Assembly (NCBI RefSeq): GCF_002261225.1
Contig: NZ_NEVM01000005.1
Location: 3,315,912-3,379,911, forward strand
Source of the DNA: Bordetella genomosp. 10
GTDB taxonomy: Bacteria > Pseudomonadota > Gammaproteobacteria > Burkholderiales > Burkholderiaceae_B
Direction: 5' to 3'
DNA length: 64,000 bases
Part shown: piece by piece, positions 38,009-47,839 of the stretch
How the letters are laid out: the number at the start of each line of letters is the position of its first letter
Numbering within the stretch: position 1 is the stretch's first letter
Made by a program: the position numbers and the translations under genes
Notes under the pieces: model-generated
What the model saw: the letters and a program-made list of their open reading frames with translations, nothing else
Told to the model about the DNA's origin: nothing
Databases searched by the model: none

Positions 38009-39694
38009 CTACATGCGCTCGGGCGCGGAAACGCCCAGCAGGGCCAGGCCGTTGGCCAGCACCTGGCGGGTGGTCGCGGCCAGGCGCAAGCGGGCGCGCT
38101 TGAGGTCGGCATCGTCGACCAGCACGCGCTCGGCGTTGTACCAGGCATGGAAATCGGCGGCGCAGTCGCGCAGCCAGAAGGCGATGTGGTGCGGCGCCAG
38201 TTCCTGCGCGGCCAGCTTGACCACCTGGGGCAGTTCGGCCAGGCGCTGCATCAGGGCGAATTCGGACGGCGCCGTCAGGCGCGCCGGATCGGCCTGGGCG
38301 ATGGCCTCGGCGCTTTCGCCGGATTGCGCCACCATCGAGCAGATGCGCGCGTGGGCGTACTGGATGTAGTAGACCGGGTTCTCGTCGCTCTGCGACAGCG
38401 CCAGGTCGACGTCGAAGACGAATTCGGTATCGGCGCGGCGCTGGATCAGGAAGTAGCGCACGGCATCGCGGCCGACCCAGTCGATCAGGTCGCGCATGGT
38501 GACGTAGCTGCCGGCCCGCTTGGAGATCTTGACCTCCTCGCCGCTGCGCATCACCTTGACCATCTTGTGCAGCACGTAGGCCGGATAGTCCTTGGGAATG
38601 CCGATCTCCAGGGCTTGCAGGCCGGCGCGCACGCGCGCCACCGTGCCGTGGTGATCGCTGCCCTGGATGTTGACGGCGCGATGGTAGCCGCGCTCCCACT
38701 TGGTGACGTGATAAGCCACGTCCGGAACGAAGTAGGTGTAGCCCCCTTCGCTCTTGCGCATGACGCGGTCCTTGTCGTCGCCGGTGCCCAGTTCGGTGGT
38801 GCGCAGCCACAGCGCGCCGTCCTGTTCATAGGTGTGGCCGGCGGCGACCAGCTTCTGCACGGTCTGCTCGACGCGCCCGCTGGTGTAGAGCGAGCTTTCC
38901 AGGAAGTAGTTGTCGAACTTCAGGTCGAAGGCCTGCAGGTCCAGGTCCTGTTCGCGGCGCAGGTAGGCCACCGCATAGCGGCGGATGTCGTCGAGGTCGT
39001 CGAGCTGGCCCGAGCCGATGGTTTCGGTGCCGTCGGCGGCGCGGACGGCCTTGCCGTCGACGTAGTCGCGCGCGATGTCGGCGATGTAGTCGCCCTTGTA
39101 GCCGTCGGCCGGATAGCCGGCGTCTTCCGGCCCGATGCCGCGCGCGCGCGCCTGCACGCTGATGGCCAGGTTCTGGATCTGGTTGCCGGCGTCGTTGTAG
39201 TAGAACTCGCGCAACACGTCGTAGCCGCTGGCGTCGTACAGGCGGCAGATGGCGTCGCCCAGCGCGGCCTGGCGCGCGTGGCCCACGTGCAGCGGGCCGG
39301 TGGGATTGGCGGAGACGAACTCGACCAGCACTTTTTCGGCATTGCGGGGCGCGCGGCCGTAGTCCGCGCCCTGGGCCGCGACGGCGGGCAGCACGGCCTG
39401 GCGCGCGGCGGCGGTGTAGCGCAGGTTGATGAATCCGGGTCCCGCCACTTCGGCGCTGTCGATCAAATCGCGCGCGGCCGGGTTGGCCAGCAAGGCGTCG
39501 ACGATGGCCTGGGCCAGTTCGCGCGGATTGCGCCGCGCCGGCTTGGCCACCTGCATCGCCACGTTGGTCGCCACGTCCCCATGCGCGGCGACCTTGGGCC
39601 GTTCCAGCAGGATGTTGGGCTGCACGTCCGGCAGCAGGCCGGCGACGGCGGATTGGATCAGGGAGACAAGCTGTTGTTGTTGCTCGGGGAGCAT
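38009..39694 (-). CDS. argS: Arginyl-tRNA synthetase
   Basis: Class I aminoacyl-tRNA synthetase, 561 residues. The N-terminal additional domain (1–about 110) precedes the HIGH-type motif [33 protein letters not shown] replaces KMSKS; the C-terminal anticodon-binding DALR domain has [14 protein letters not shown] at its start. Start [10 protein letters not shown] is the family start. First gene of an argS–SPOR pair, divergent from the DUF1840 gene. Confidence 0.96.
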   Translation of the reverse strand: MLPEQQQQLVSLIQSAVAGLLPDVQPNILLERPKVAAHGDVATNVAMQVAKPARRNPRELAQAIVDALLANPAARDLIDSAEVAGPGFINLRYTAAARQAVLPAVAAQGADYGRAPRNAEKVLVEFVSANPTGPLHVGHARQAALGDAICRLYDASGYDVLREFYYNDAGNQIQNLAISVQARARGIGPEDAGYPADGYKGDYIADIARDYVDGKAVRAADGTETIGSGQLDDLDDIRRYAVAYLRREQDLDLQAFDLKFDNYFLESSLYTSGRVEQTVQKLVAAGHTYEQDGALWLRTTELGTGDDKDRVMRKSEGGYTYFVPDVAYHVTKWERGYHRAVNIQGSDHHGTVARVRAGLQALEIGIPKDYPAYVLHKMVKVMRSGEEVKISKRAGSYVTMRDLIDWVGRDAVRYFLIQRRADTEFVFDVDLALSQSDENPVYYIQYAHARICSMVAQSGESAEAIAQADPARLTAPSEFALMQRLAELPQVVKLAAQELAPHHIAFWLRDCAADFHAWYNAERVLVDDADLKRARLRLAATTRQVLANGLALLGVSAPERM

Positions 39695-40000
39695 GGAGAC
39701 TCGGAAAGAATGAAAAATATCGAAAGGAAGGCGGCAGGCGCGGGTCCGGGCCGGCGCGGCCGTCGCATCGCGCATGGCGGCGACAGGCCGTCGGCGGACG
39801 GGGCGCGCGGCCCTCGGGGACGTATCGCCATCGGCTGGGCCAGGACGTGCCTGGGCCCCTTTCCTGGGTACCCCGGATGATAACAGGACCATCCCCCGCG
39901 CTGGCATTCCGCGCGGCACCAGGGCGCCGGTTGGCAGGTTCCTCCGCTTTGGGGTAGTGTTGATCAACCGCCGCGCCGCGCGGCCCACTTTGGAAAAGCC
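39695..40000. other. Divergent spacer between argS and the DUF1840 gene
   Basis: 306 nt without a convincing gene. It should carry both promoters. GGGTAGTGTTGATCAACC near 39953–39970 contains the short palindrome TTGATCAA, and GAAAAATATCGAAAGGAAGG (39710–39730) is AT-richer. I see no strong hairpin, riboswitch or repeat. Confidence 0.4.
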
Positions 40001-40345
40001 ATGCTGATCACGTTTCGCTCGAAAGCGGGTGCGGAAGTCCTGATGTTGTCCGAACATGCCGGCCCGCTGCTGCGCGCCGCCGGCAAATCCTTTCCCGAAC
40101 AATTCCCGGAACGGGGCGTATTCACGCCGGAACAGCTCCAGGCCGCCATCGACGGCATCGAGAAAGCCATCGCGCAGGCGCCCGCGGTCAAGGAAGAGGA
40201 CGACGACGATGGCGACAAGCCCCCGGTCCATCCCGTGTCCCGGCCCGTGGGGCTACAGCAGCGCGCCTTCCCCCTGCTGGACCTGATGAAGAAATCCCTG
40301 GCCAAGGGCGTCACGCTGTCCTGGGAAGCGGCGTCGCCCTGGTAA
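40001..40345 (+). CDS. DUF1840 family protein
   Basis: 114-residue cytoplasmic protein. [16 protein letters not shown] and [20 protein letters not shown] match DUF1840, a small family common in betaproteobacteria and of unknown function. The C-terminal part has an acidic stretch (EEDDDDGDK) and ends in hydrophobic [15 protein letters not shown]. Full length for the family. It is convergent with the amidase gene (about 20 nt between stops). Confidence 0.88.
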   Translation: MLITFRSKAGAEVLMLSEHAGPLLRAAGKSFPEQFPERGVFTPEQLQAAIDGIEKAIAQAPAVKEEDDDDGDKPPVHPVSRPVGLQQRAFPLLDLMKKSLAKGVTLSWEAASPW

Positions 40346-40366
40346 CGCCGTCCCGCAAACGCAAAA

Positions 40367-41650
40367 TCAGCGCGTCAGGCGTTCGTGGATCCAGGCGCCG
40401 ATGGCCAGCGTCTTGTGATCGTCGCCGCGCCTGCCGACGGCTTGCAGGCCGATCGGCAGGCCATGCGGGCCCTGCGCGAAAGGCAGGTGCAGGCAGGGCA
40501 CGCCGAACAGCGTCCACACGCGGCCGAACAGTGGATCGCCCGTGCCCATCTCGGCCAGGGGCGCTTCGCCGGGCGCACTGGGCGTCAACAGAACATCAAA
40601 CTCCTGGAACCACTGCCCGGCGCGCGCATAGCTTTCGGCCGCGATCGCGAGATTGGCGCGTTGCGTTTCCGCCGTGATGCCGGCGCCGGCATCCAGCAGG
40701 TCCAGCAGGCGCGTGCTGATCTGCCCCGCGAACTCGGCGCGCTCGCGCGCCAGCGCCTGGCAGGCCTCGTAGGCCATGATGTCGGACTGGCGCTGCACCA
40801 GCGAGCAATAATCCGGCGGCACCTCCACGTCCCGCACGTCGGCGCCGGCGCGCGTCAGCACCTCGGCGGCGTGCGCGTAGGCTTCGCGGGTTTCCGGCAG
40901 GGCATGGCGCCACTGCACGGTGCGGTACATGCCGATGCGCGGCTTGCCGGCGTAGTCCAGCTTGCGCAGATCGGGATCGCGCATCAGCACCGAGGCCACC
41001 AGGGCGGCATCCGGCACCGTGCGGGCGAAGCAGCCCACGGTGTCCAGCGAGGGCGCGAGCGGCTTGACGCCTTCGCGCGGCACCGTGCCGAAGGTGGGCT
41101 TGAAGCCGACCACGCCGCAATAGGCGGCAGGCCGCACGATGGAGGCCGCGGTCTGCGTGCCCAGCGCGAAAGGCACCATGAAGTCGGCCACCGCCGCGGC
41201 GGAACCGCTCGATGAGCCGCCCGGCGTATAGGCGGGGTCGATGGGATTGCGGGTGGGCGGCGTCTTGAAGGCGGCGAATTCGGTGGTCACCGTCTTGCCG
41301 GCCACCAGCGCGCCGGCTTCGCGGCACAGCGCGACGACGGCGGCGTCGGCATCGGGCTGGTGGCCTTTGTAGATCGACGACCCATAGGTGGTCGGCAGAT
41401 CGCTGGTGTCCATCAGGTCCTTGACCCCGAAAGGCAGCCCGTGCAGGGGGCCGCGCAGGGCGCCGCGGTCGAGCGCCTCGGCCTGCGCCAGCGCCGCGTC
41501 CTTGTTCAGCGCCGCCCAGGCGTGCACCGCATCCTCGCGCTGCTCGATGCGCGCGAAGCAGGCGCGCAGCAATTGCACGGCGGTCAGCTCGCGGCGTTGC
41601 AGCAGGCGAACGGCCTCCAGTGCGCTCAAGCGGTTAAGAACGATAGCCAT
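40367..41650 (-). CDS. Amidase (amidase-signature family)
   Basis: 427 residues. The Ser–cis-Ser–Lys triad is visible: Lys in PFGVKDLMDTSDLPT, and the two Ser in YTPGGSSSGSAAAVADFM. It hydrolyses an amide or transfers its ammonia. No gatB/gatC neighbour, so it is a free amidase rather than the tRNA amidotransferase subunit. The segment GTQTAASIVRPAAYCGVVGFKPT is intact. Start MAIVLNRLSA was chosen because the longer frame reads through intergenic repeats. Substrate unknown. Confidence 0.9.
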   Translation of the reverse strand: MAIVLNRLSALEAVRLLQRRELTAVQLLRACFARIEQREDAVHAWAALNKDAALAQAEALDRGALRGPLHGLPFGVKDLMDTSDLPTTYGSSIYKGHQPDADAAVVALCREAGALVAGKTVTTEFAAFKTPPTRNPIDPAYTPGGSSSGSAAAVADFMVPFALGTQTAASIVRPAAYCGVVGFKPTFGTVPREGVKPLAPSLDTVGCFARTVPDAALVASVLMRDPDLRKLDYAGKPRIGMYRTVQWRHALPETREAYAHAAEVLTRAGADVRDVEVPPDYCSLVQRQSDIMAYEACQALARERAEFAGQISTRLLDLLDAGAGITAETQRANLAIAAESYARAGQWFQEFDVLLTPSAPGEAPLAEMGTGDPLFGRVWTLFGVPCLHLPFAQGPHGLPIGLQAVGRRGDDHKTLAIGAWIHERLTR

Positions 41651-41667
41651 ACAAAAACTTCCCCTGA

Positions 41668-41772
41668 AAAAAGGCCCCCACGCCGCGCGGCTTACGCCGC
41701 TTGCTGCCCCCCGAGGGGGCTTTTTTGCCTTGGGGCGGCCCGGCGGCAAAAAGGCCCCCACGCCGCGCGGCT
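41668..41772. repeat. Direct repeat pair around a GC hairpin
   Basis: A 25-bp sequence beginning AAAAAGGCCCCCACGCCGCG occurs at 41668–41692 and again at 41748–41772, 80 bp apart. Between them lies the 41706–41726 hairpin with T-tract. This looks like two units of a dispersed intergenic repeat of this genus. Confidence 0.85.
41706..41726 (+). terminator. Plus-strand terminator-like hairpin inside the repeat
   Basis: GCCCCC and GGGGGC around CGA, followed by TTTTTT. No plus-strand gene ends here, so it is likely part of the repeat unit rather than a dedicated terminator. Confidence 0.5.
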
Positions 41773-41974
41773 GCCGCCGATTTTTTATTCGAGGCAGCCA
41801 TTGTGCCAGTCCTGTCCGCGCGCCGAATCCGTGTATTCCCCCAAACGAAGCTGTTGCACCGCACACGAAAACAGGCCGCGGCCGCACGCTCCGGCGCGGC
41901 CTGCGTCCCCGCGAAGGCTACCGCATCCCGCTGAAATGCCTCTGTCATATGGGCCCTCTAAAGTGCCTCGAAGT

Positions 41975-41988
41975 TGAAAACGTTTTCA
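41975..41988 (+). promoter_or_regulatory. LacI/PurR-type operator upstream of the lacI-like gene
   Basis: TGAAAACGTTTTCA is a perfect 14-bp palindrome with the central CG that LacI-family regulators favour. It lies 20 nt before the regulator's start, so autoregulation is likely. Confidence 0.7.
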
Positions 41989-42007
41989 GTCCTAGCCCCA
42001 GCCACGG

Positions 42008-43048
42008 ATGCCCGGCGTGCCGCAGAAACCCCCGCAACGTCTCTCGATTATCGACATCGCCCATGACGCCGGCGTTTCGCCGGCCACGGTGTCGCGCGCC
42101 TTCAACCGGCCCGACCTGCTGAAACCGGATACGCTGCAGCGCATCAAGACGGTGGCGCGCCGGCACGGTTTCCGCCCCAATCGCGTCGGCAGCAGCCTGC
42201 GCTCCGGCAGCACGCGCACCCTGGGCATGGTGCTGCCCACGCTGCGCAACCCCGTTTTCGCGGAGTGCTTCGAAGGCGCCGAGCAATATGCTCATGCGCA
42301 GGGCTACAGCGTCATGGTGGCGTCGACCGGCTACGCGCCGGCCACCGAGGCCGATGCCGTGCAAAGCCTCATCGACCATCAGGTGGAGGGGCTCATCCTG
42401 ACGGTGGGCAACGCCGCGCGCAGCGCCACGCTGCGCATGCTGGCCGGCCAGAACCTGCCTTACGTGCTGGCCTACAACGAGTCGTCGACCCATCCCTTCG
42501 TTTCGGTGGACAACGGCGCCGCCGCCGGCGACATGGTGAGCCTGCTGGCCGCGCGCGGCCATCGCCGCATCGCCATCGTCAGCGGTCCCCTGACCGCGTC
42601 CGACCGCGCGCGCCGCCGCCTGGCCGGCGCGCGCGGCCAGGCGCGCAAGCTGGGGCTGGAGGAGGTCGTGCACCTGCCCATGGCCTCGCATACCGAGGCC
42701 GATGGCGAGCGGCTGCGCGGCCTGCTGCGCGCGCGCCCGGCCCCGACCGCGCTGTTCTGCTCCAACGACCTGCTGGCGGCCTCCGTGATTTCCCGCCTGC
42801 GCGGCCTGGGCCTGTCCGTGCCGGCCGACATATCGGTGTGCGGCTTCGACGGCATGACCTTCGCGCGCCTGCTGGTGCCGCCGCTGACCACCATCGAACA
42901 ACCCAGCCACGACATCGGCGCGCGCGCGTGCGCCAACCTCCTGGCCTGCTTGCAGGGCGAGACGCCGCCATCCGTGCGGCTGGCGCATCGCCTGATTCCC
43001 GGCGGCACGGTCGCCGCCGCCACTTCCGCTGCTTCCACCGCTTCCTGA
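42008..43048 (+). CDS. LacI-family transcriptional regulator
   Basis: 346 residues: HTH with hinge helix (about 8–60; IIDIAHDAGVSPATVSRAFN, then GSSLRSGSTRTLGMVLPT) and a periplasmic-binding-like effector domain (about 70–335). Part of the GntR-like (GntR of E. coli, LacI family) branch by general look, but the effector is unknown. A palindromic operator sits just upstream. It begins a run of plus-strand genes for two ABC importers and a phosphodiesterase, with short gaps, and probably controls the first importer operon. Confidence 0.9.
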   Translation: MPGVPQKPPQRLSIIDIAHDAGVSPATVSRAFNRPDLLKPDTLQRIKTVARRHGFRPNRVGSSLRSGSTRTLGMVLPTLRNPVFAECFEGAEQYAHAQGYSVMVASTGYAPATEADAVQSLIDHQVEGLILTVGNAARSATLRMLAGQNLPYVLAYNESSTHPFVSVDNGAAAGDMVSLLAARGHRRIAIVSGPLTASDRARRRLAGARGQARKLGLEEVVHLPMASHTEADGERLRGLLRARPAPTALFCSNDLLAASVISRLRGLGLSVPADISVCGFDGMTFARLLVPPLTTIEQPSHDIGARACANLLACLQGETPPSVRLAHRLIPGGTVAAATSAASTAS

Positions 43049-43062
43049 CGAGGAAACCTCCC

Positions 43063-44076
43063 ATGTTCCGCTCTCTTACCCACGTGCTGCGCGGCGCCAT
43101 CCTGGCGCTGGGCCTGGCCGGCGGGGCCGCGCAGGCCCAGCAGACGGCCGTTTGCTACAACTGTCCGCCCGAATGGGCCGACTGGGCCACGGAGCTCAAG
43201 GCCATCAAGGACAAGACCGGCATCCAGGTGCCCGGCGACAACAAGAACTCCGGCCAGGCCCTGGCCTCGATGGCGGCCGAGCGCGCCAAGCCGGTGGCCG
43301 ACGTCGTCTACTACGGCGTGACCTTCGGCATCCAGGCCGACAAGGACAAGCTGATCCAGGCCTACAAGCCGGCCCACTGGGACGATATCCCCGCCGGGAT
43401 GAAGGACCCGGACGGCAAGTGGTTCGCCATCCATTCGGGCACGCTGGGCCTGATGGTCAACGTCGACGCCTTGCACGGCAAGCCGGTGCCCAAGTCCTGG
43501 AAGGACCTGCTCAAGCCCGAATACCGCGGCATGGTCGGTTACCTGGATCCCGCCTCGGCCTTCGTCGGCTACGTCGGCGCCGTGGCCATCAACCAGGCCC
43601 TGGGCGGTACGCTGGACGACTTCGGTCCGGCCCTGGACTGGTTCAGGAAGATGCGCGCCAACGAGCCCATCGTGCCCAAGCAGACCGCCTACGCGCGCGT
43701 GCTGTCGGGCGAAATCCCCATCCTCATCGACTACGACTTCAACGCCTATCGCGCCAAGTACAAGGACGGCGCCAACGTCGAGTTCGTCATTCCCGCCGAG
43801 GGCACCATCGCCGTGCCCTACGTGATGAGCCTGGTGGCCAACGCGCCGCACGAAGGCAACGGCAAGAAGGTGCTGGACTTCACCCTGTCCGACGAAGGGC
43901 AGGCCATCTGGGCCAATGCCTTCCTGCGCCCCATCCGCGCCAACGCGGTTTCGCCCGACGCGCAGAAGAAGTTCCTGCCGGCTTCGGAATATGCGCGCGC
44001 CACCGCGGTGGACTACGGCAAGATGGCCGACGCGCAGCGCGCTTTCTCGGAACGGTACGCCAAGGAAGTGAACTGA
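43063..44076 (+). CDS. ABC transporter substrate-binding protein (iron/polyamine/phosphonate type)
   Basis: 337 residues with a signal peptide (cut after AQAQ, about residue 26). Mature protein is a type-II binding protein of the PotD/FbpA-like group: LMVNVDALHGKPVPKSWKDL, GYLDPASAFVGYVGAVAINQ and TIAVPYVMSLVANAPHEGN are the typical cleft segments. The ligand cannot be named; the same fold serves iron, thiamine, polyamines and 2-aminoethylphosphonate. The 14-nt gap after the regulator and the tight spacing to the permease show an operon. Confidence 0.85.
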   Translation: MFRSLTHVLRGAILALGLAGGAAQAQQTAVCYNCPPEWADWATELKAIKDKTGIQVPGDNKNSGQALASMAAERAKPVADVVYYGVTFGIQADKDKLIQAYKPAHWDDIPAGMKDPDGKWFAIHSGTLGLMVNVDALHGKPVPKSWKDLLKPEYRGMVGYLDPASAFVGYVGAVAINQALGGTLDDFGPALDWFRKMRANEPIVPKQTAYARVLSGEIPILIDYDFNAYRAKYKDGANVEFVIPAEGTIAVPYVMSLVANAPHEGNGKKVLDFTLSDEGQAIWANAFLRPIRANAVSPDAQKKFLPASEYARATAVDYGKMADAQRAFSERYAKEVN

Positions 44077-44077
44077 C

Positions 44078-44902
44078 ATGGGCCGTCGCGGCTGGATCGT
44101 ATTCGCGGCGCCGGCCGCGGCGCTTTTCGTGGCCTTCTGGCTGCTGCCCATGGCGCGGCTGGCGGCCATGGGCCTGGACGGCCAGGACGGCGGCCGCGGC
44201 GCATCGGCCTATTGGATCGTGCTGACGCACGCGCAGTATTGGCGCAGCATGCTCAACACCACGCTGCTGTCGCTGGCGGCGACGTTGGCCACGCTGGTCA
44301 TCGCCTTGCCGGTGGGCCGCTTCCTGGCCCGCCATCCGCGCTTCTTCGGGCGCGGCCTGCTGGTGGGGCTGTTGATGTTCCCGCTGGCCTTCCCGGGCGT
44401 GGTGGTGGGTTTCCTGGTCATCCTGGTGGCCGGCCGCCAGGGTCTGCTGGCCAGCGTGACGCGCGCGCTGACCGGCACGCCGCTGGTGTTCGCCTACGGC
44501 ATGGCCGGCCTGTTCGTCGGCTACCTGTATTTCTCCCTGCCACGCACCATAGGCATGGTGACCGCGGCCGCGCAGCAGCTCGACCAGGGCCTGCTGGAAG
44601 CGGCGCGCACCCTGGGCGCCAGCGCGCCGCGGCGTTTCATCGACGTCGAGCTGCCGGCCCTGGCGCCGGCGCTGATAGCCGCCGGCGCGATGTGCTTCGC
44701 CACCAGCATGGGCGCCTTCGGCACGGTCTTCACGCTGGGGACGCAGATCGACGTGCTGCCCGTGACCATCTATAACGAGTTCACCAACTACGCCAACATT
44801 CCTGTGGCCGCCGCCTTGTCGGTGGTGCTGGGACTGGTGACGTGGGCGGTGTTGTACGCGGCGCACTCCCTGGGCGGCGCGCGCGCGGGAGCCGGCGCAT
44901 GA
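44078..44902 (+). CDS. ABC transporter permease, first subunit (PotB/FbpB-like)
   Basis: 274-residue inner-membrane permease, six hydrophobic segments. The EAA loop is EAARTLGASAPRRFIDVELP. It starts 1 nt after the binding-protein stop and overlaps the second permease as ATGA. It forms a heterodimeric channel with the next gene product. Confidence 0.9.
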   Translation: MGRRGWIVFAAPAAALFVAFWLLPMARLAAMGLDGQDGGRGASAYWIVLTHAQYWRSMLNTTLLSLAATLATLVIALPVGRFLARHPRFFGRGLLVGLLMFPLAFPGVVVGFLVILVAGRQGLLASVTRALTGTPLVFAYGMAGLFVGYLYFSLPRTIGMVTAAAQQLDQGLLEAARTLGASAPRRFIDVELPALAPALIAAGAMCFATSMGAFGTVFTLGTQIDVLPVTIYNEFTNYANIPVAAALSVVLGLVTWAVLYAAHSLGGARAGAGA

Positions 44903-45822
44903 CGGCGACGACTTCCTCCGGCCGGCCCGCGGTGCCGGCGCCCGCGGCGGCGCCCCCGGGCGACAAGCTGGCGTTCCGCCTGGGCCTGTCCGCCACGCTG
45001 GCGGTCGCGGCCTTCCTCATCGGGCCCGTGGTGCTGTCGGTGCTGGCCGGCCTCACCAAGAATTATTTCGTCGGCCTGTCCAGCGGCCTGACGCTGCGCT
45101 GGGTGGCGCAGGTCTGGGACCTGTACGCGTCCACCATCTGGCGTTCGCTGCTGGTCGCGGCGGCGACGCTGGCGGTGTGCCTGCTGGCCGGCGTGCCGGC
45201 GGCGTGGGCGCTGACGCTCAAGCGCGGCCGCGTGGCGCGCGCCTTCGAGGAGCTGTTGACGCTGCCCGTGGCCGTGCCCGGCCTGGCGACGGCGCTGGCG
45301 CTGATCGTGTCCTGGGGCACGGTGGGCGACCTGCGCGGCAGCGTGGCCTTCATCGTCATCGGCCACGTGCTGTTCACGCTGCCCTTCATGGTGCGCGCGG
45401 CGGCGGCCAGCATGGCCACGGGCGGCCTGGCGGCCCTGGACGAAGCCGCCGCCACGCTGGGCGCCTCGCGCCTGCAGCGCTTCCTGCACATCGTCGTGCC
45501 CAACGCCGCGCCGGGCATCCTCACCGGCGCCCTGACCGTCCTCACGCTGTCGGTCGGCGAATTCAACCTGACCTGGCTGCTGCACACCCCGTTGACGCAG
45601 ACCCTGCCCGTGGGCCTGGCCGACAGCTATGCGTCGATGCGGCTGGAAGTCGCCTCGGCCTACACCCTGGTCTTCCTGCTCATGCTGCTGCCGCTGCTGC
45701 TGGGCCTGCAATGGCTGGCCGCGCGCGCCGCCGGCGAACGCCGCGCCGCGCCCTGGACCGCCGCCGCGGATGCCGCCGCCCATGCCGCGCCGGCCCCGGC
45801 TTCCTCCAAGGATTCCCCATGA
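44899..45822 (+). CDS. ABC transporter permease, second subunit (PotC/FbpB-like)
   Basis: 307 residues, six hydrophobic segments after an N-terminal Ala/Pro-rich tail of about 30 residues. EAA loop DEAAATLGASRLQRFLHIVV. The start (MTATTSS) sits on the stop of the preceding gene (ATGA overlap), and its own stop overlaps the ATPase start in the same way, so all three are translationally coupled. Confidence 0.9.
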   Translation: MTATTSSGRPAVPAPAAAPPGDKLAFRLGLSATLAVAAFLIGPVVLSVLAGLTKNYFVGLSSGLTLRWVAQVWDLYASTIWRSLLVAAATLAVCLLAGVPAAWALTLKRGRVARAFEELLTLPVAVPGLATALALIVSWGTVGDLRGSVAFIVIGHVLFTLPFMVRAAAASMATGGLAALDEAAATLGASRLQRFLHIVVPNAAPGILTGALTVLTLSVGEFNLTWLLHTPLTQTLPVGLADSYASMRLEVASAYTLVFLLMLLPLLLGLQWLAARAAGERRAAPWTAAADAAAHAAPAPASSKDSP

Positions 45823-46811
45823 AGCACCCCGTCACCATCACCCTCGAACAGTGCGCCAAGACCTGGCCCGACGGCAGCCGCGCGCTGCACCCCGTGGACC
45901 TGCGCATCGAAGGCGGCCGCACCCTGGCCCTGCTGGGACCCTCGGGCTGCGGCAAGACCACGCTGCTGCGCCTGATCTGCGGCCTGGAGGCCGCCGACGC
46001 CGGCTCCCGCATCTACTTCGACGACGAGGACGTCAGCGCGCAAGCGCCCGAGGCGCGCGGCGTCGGCGTGGTGTTCCAGAACTACGCGCTCTTTCCCAAC
46101 ATGACCGTGGCGCAGAACGTCGCCTACGGCCTGCGCATCCGCAAGTGGGGCAGGGCCGAACAGGAAGAGCGCGTGCGCCACATGCTGGGACTGGTGCGGA
46201 TGGAAGCCCTGGCCGACCGCCGCATCTCCCAGCTATCCGGCGGCCAGCGCCAACGGGTGGCGCTGGCGCGCGCCTTGGCCATCGAGCCGCGCGTGCTGCT
46301 GCTGGACGAGCCGCTCACGGCGCTGGACGCGAAGCTGCGCGAGCATCTGCGCGTGGAGCTGGCGCAGATGCTGCGTTCGCTGCACATCACCACCGTCATC
46401 GTCACGCACGACCAGGACGAGGCCATGATGCTGGGCGACCGCATCGCCGTCATGTCGGCCGGCCGCCTGGAGCAGGTGGGCGACGCCGAAACGCTGTACA
46501 GGCAGCCCGCCACGCCCTTCGTCGGCGAATTCCTCGGCACGCTCTGCAAGGTGCGCGGGCGCCTGGAGCACGGCGTGCTGACGGGCGGCGGCGAGATCGT
46601 GGCCTTTCGTCCGCATGAAGTGGAGCTGCTGCCGGCGCTGCCGGCCGCGCTGCATGCCCGCATCGCGTCGCGCTTCTTCCTCGGCGCCACCCTGCGCCTG
46701 CAACTGGAGCTGGACGACGGCCAGGCCTTTCCCGTCACCCTGCCCGCCGACTGCCCTCACCGCGTGGGCGAGTCGGTGTCCCTGCGGCTGACGCGCCCCT
46801 TGCCCGCCTGA
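45819..46811 (+). CDS. ABC transporter ATP-binding protein (PotA/FbpC-like)
   Basis: 330 residues: nucleotide-binding domain (about 1–240) with Walker A GPSGCGKTTLLRL, FQNYALFPNMT, signature LSGGQRQRVALARALA, Walker B VLLLDEPLTALD and VTHDQDEAMM, then a C-terminal TOBE-like regulatory domain. It energises the first importer. Last gene of the coupled group; the phosphodiesterase follows after 94 nt. Confidence 0.93.
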   Translation: MKHPVTITLEQCAKTWPDGSRALHPVDLRIEGGRTLALLGPSGCGKTTLLRLICGLEAADAGSRIYFDDEDVSAQAPEARGVGVVFQNYALFPNMTVAQNVAYGLRIRKWGRAEQEERVRHMLGLVRMEALADRRISQLSGGQRQRVALARALAIEPRVLLLDEPLTALDAKLREHLRVELAQMLRSLHITTVIVTHDQDEAMMLGDRIAVMSAGRLEQVGDAETLYRQPATPFVGEFLGTLCKVRGRLEHGVLTGGGEIVAFRPHEVELLPALPAALHARIASRFFLGATLRLQLELDDGQAFPVTLPADCPHRVGESVSLRLTRPLPA

Positions 46812-46905
46812 CGATTCCTTCGCGGGGACGGCGGCATCCGCCTTGTCCCGCTTTCCCTTTTCTTCGCGGCGCCGTTTCCGGCGCGCCGCGTCCTCCAGGA
46901 TCTCC

Positions 46906-47733
46906 ATGCTGATCGCCCAGATTACCGACCTGCACATCCGCCTGCCCGGCCAGAAGGCCTATCGCATCGTCGAGACCGACGCCTACCTGCCGCCCGCCGT
47001 GCGGGCCTTGAACCGCCTCGATCCCGCGCCCGACCTGGTGGTGGTCAGCGGCGACCTGACCGACTTCGGCAGGCCCGCCGAATACGCCCACCTGAAGAAG
47101 ATGCTGGACGCGCTGCGCATGCCCTACGTGCTGCTGCCCGGCAATCACGACGACCGCGGCGCGCTGCGCGAAGTCTTCGCCGATCATCCCTATCTCGCCG
47201 GCGCCGAGGTCGACGGCTTCATGCAATACGCCGTCGAGGACTTTCCCGTGCGCGTGCTGGCGCTGGACACCGTGGTGCCGCGGCAGAGCCACGGTTCGCT
47301 GTGCGCGCGCCGCCTGGCCTGGCTGGCGGATCGCCTGGACGAACAGCCCCGGCGCCCGACCGTGATCGTCATGCATCATCCTCCCTTCGAAACCGGCATC
47401 GCGCACATGGACGCCATCGGCCTGCTGGAAGGGCGCGAGGCGCTGGCGGAGGTCGTCGGCCGCCACGCCAACGTCGAACGCATCCTGTGCGGCCATTTGC
47501 ACCGCACCATTTTCCGCCGCTACGCCGGCACCATCGCGTCCACCTGTCCCAGTCCCGCGCACCAGGTCGTGCTGGACCTGCGGCCGGACGGACCCTCGGC
47601 CTTCGTCATGGAGCCGCCCGGCTTCCACCTGCACGAATGGCGCAACGGCGCGCTCGTCAGCCATGTCGCGGTGATCGGCGACTACGCCGGCCCCTATCCC
47701 TTCCATGAAGACGGCGCCCTGATCGACGAATGA
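46906..47733 (+). CDS. Metallophosphoesterase (cyclic-nucleotide/glycerophosphodiester phosphodiesterase type)
   Basis: 275-residue class III phosphodiesterase. Metal motifs in order: AQITDLHIRLPG (D-x-H), VVSGDLTDFGRP (GD), LLPGNHDDRGAL (GNHD), VMHHPPFETGI (H) and LCGHLHRTIFR (GHxH). Same group as CpdA and GpdQ. Position between two importers, the second of Ugp type, favours a glycerophosphodiesterase that feeds glycerol 3-phosphate or free alcohols into the cell. Cytoplasmic, no signal peptide. The start MLIAQITDLH is preferred over an upstream frame with Arg/Phe-rich sequence. Confidence 0.88.
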   Translation: MLIAQITDLHIRLPGQKAYRIVETDAYLPPAVRALNRLDPAPDLVVVSGDLTDFGRPAEYAHLKKMLDALRMPYVLLPGNHDDRGALREVFADHPYLAGAEVDGFMQYAVEDFPVRVLALDTVVPRQSHGSLCARRLAWLADRLDEQPRRPTVIVMHHPPFETGIAHMDAIGLLEGREALAEVVGRHANVERILCGHLHRTIFRRYAGTIASTCPSPAHQVVLDLRPDGPSAFVMEPPGFHLHEWRNGALVSHVAVIGDYAGPYPFHEDGALIDE

Positions 47734-47839
47734 GCGCCGGCAACATGAATGCCATGATTTCGTCATGTTCGCACCGCAAAATGAAAAGGATTTCATTTAC
47801 CCGCACAATAGCCATGCAAAACAAGCAGAGCGAGGGGAC

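Noticed and set aside
41706..41726. Dedicated terminator of a plus-strand gene
   Set aside because: No plus-strand gene ends upstream; the hairpin lies within a repeated unit, so it is better seen as part of that repeat.
43063..46811. Iron(III) importer call for the first ABC system
   Set aside because: The fold and subunit order allow iron, but no Fur-like site or siderophore gene is near, and the phosphodiesterase and Ugp context point elsewhere. Ligand left open.
46906..47733. Naming the phosphodiesterase cpdA (cAMP phosphodiesterase)
   Set aside because: The metal motifs are shared by CpdA, GpdQ and others. Context favours a glycerophosphodiesterase, but the sequence alone cannot decide, so no symbol is given.
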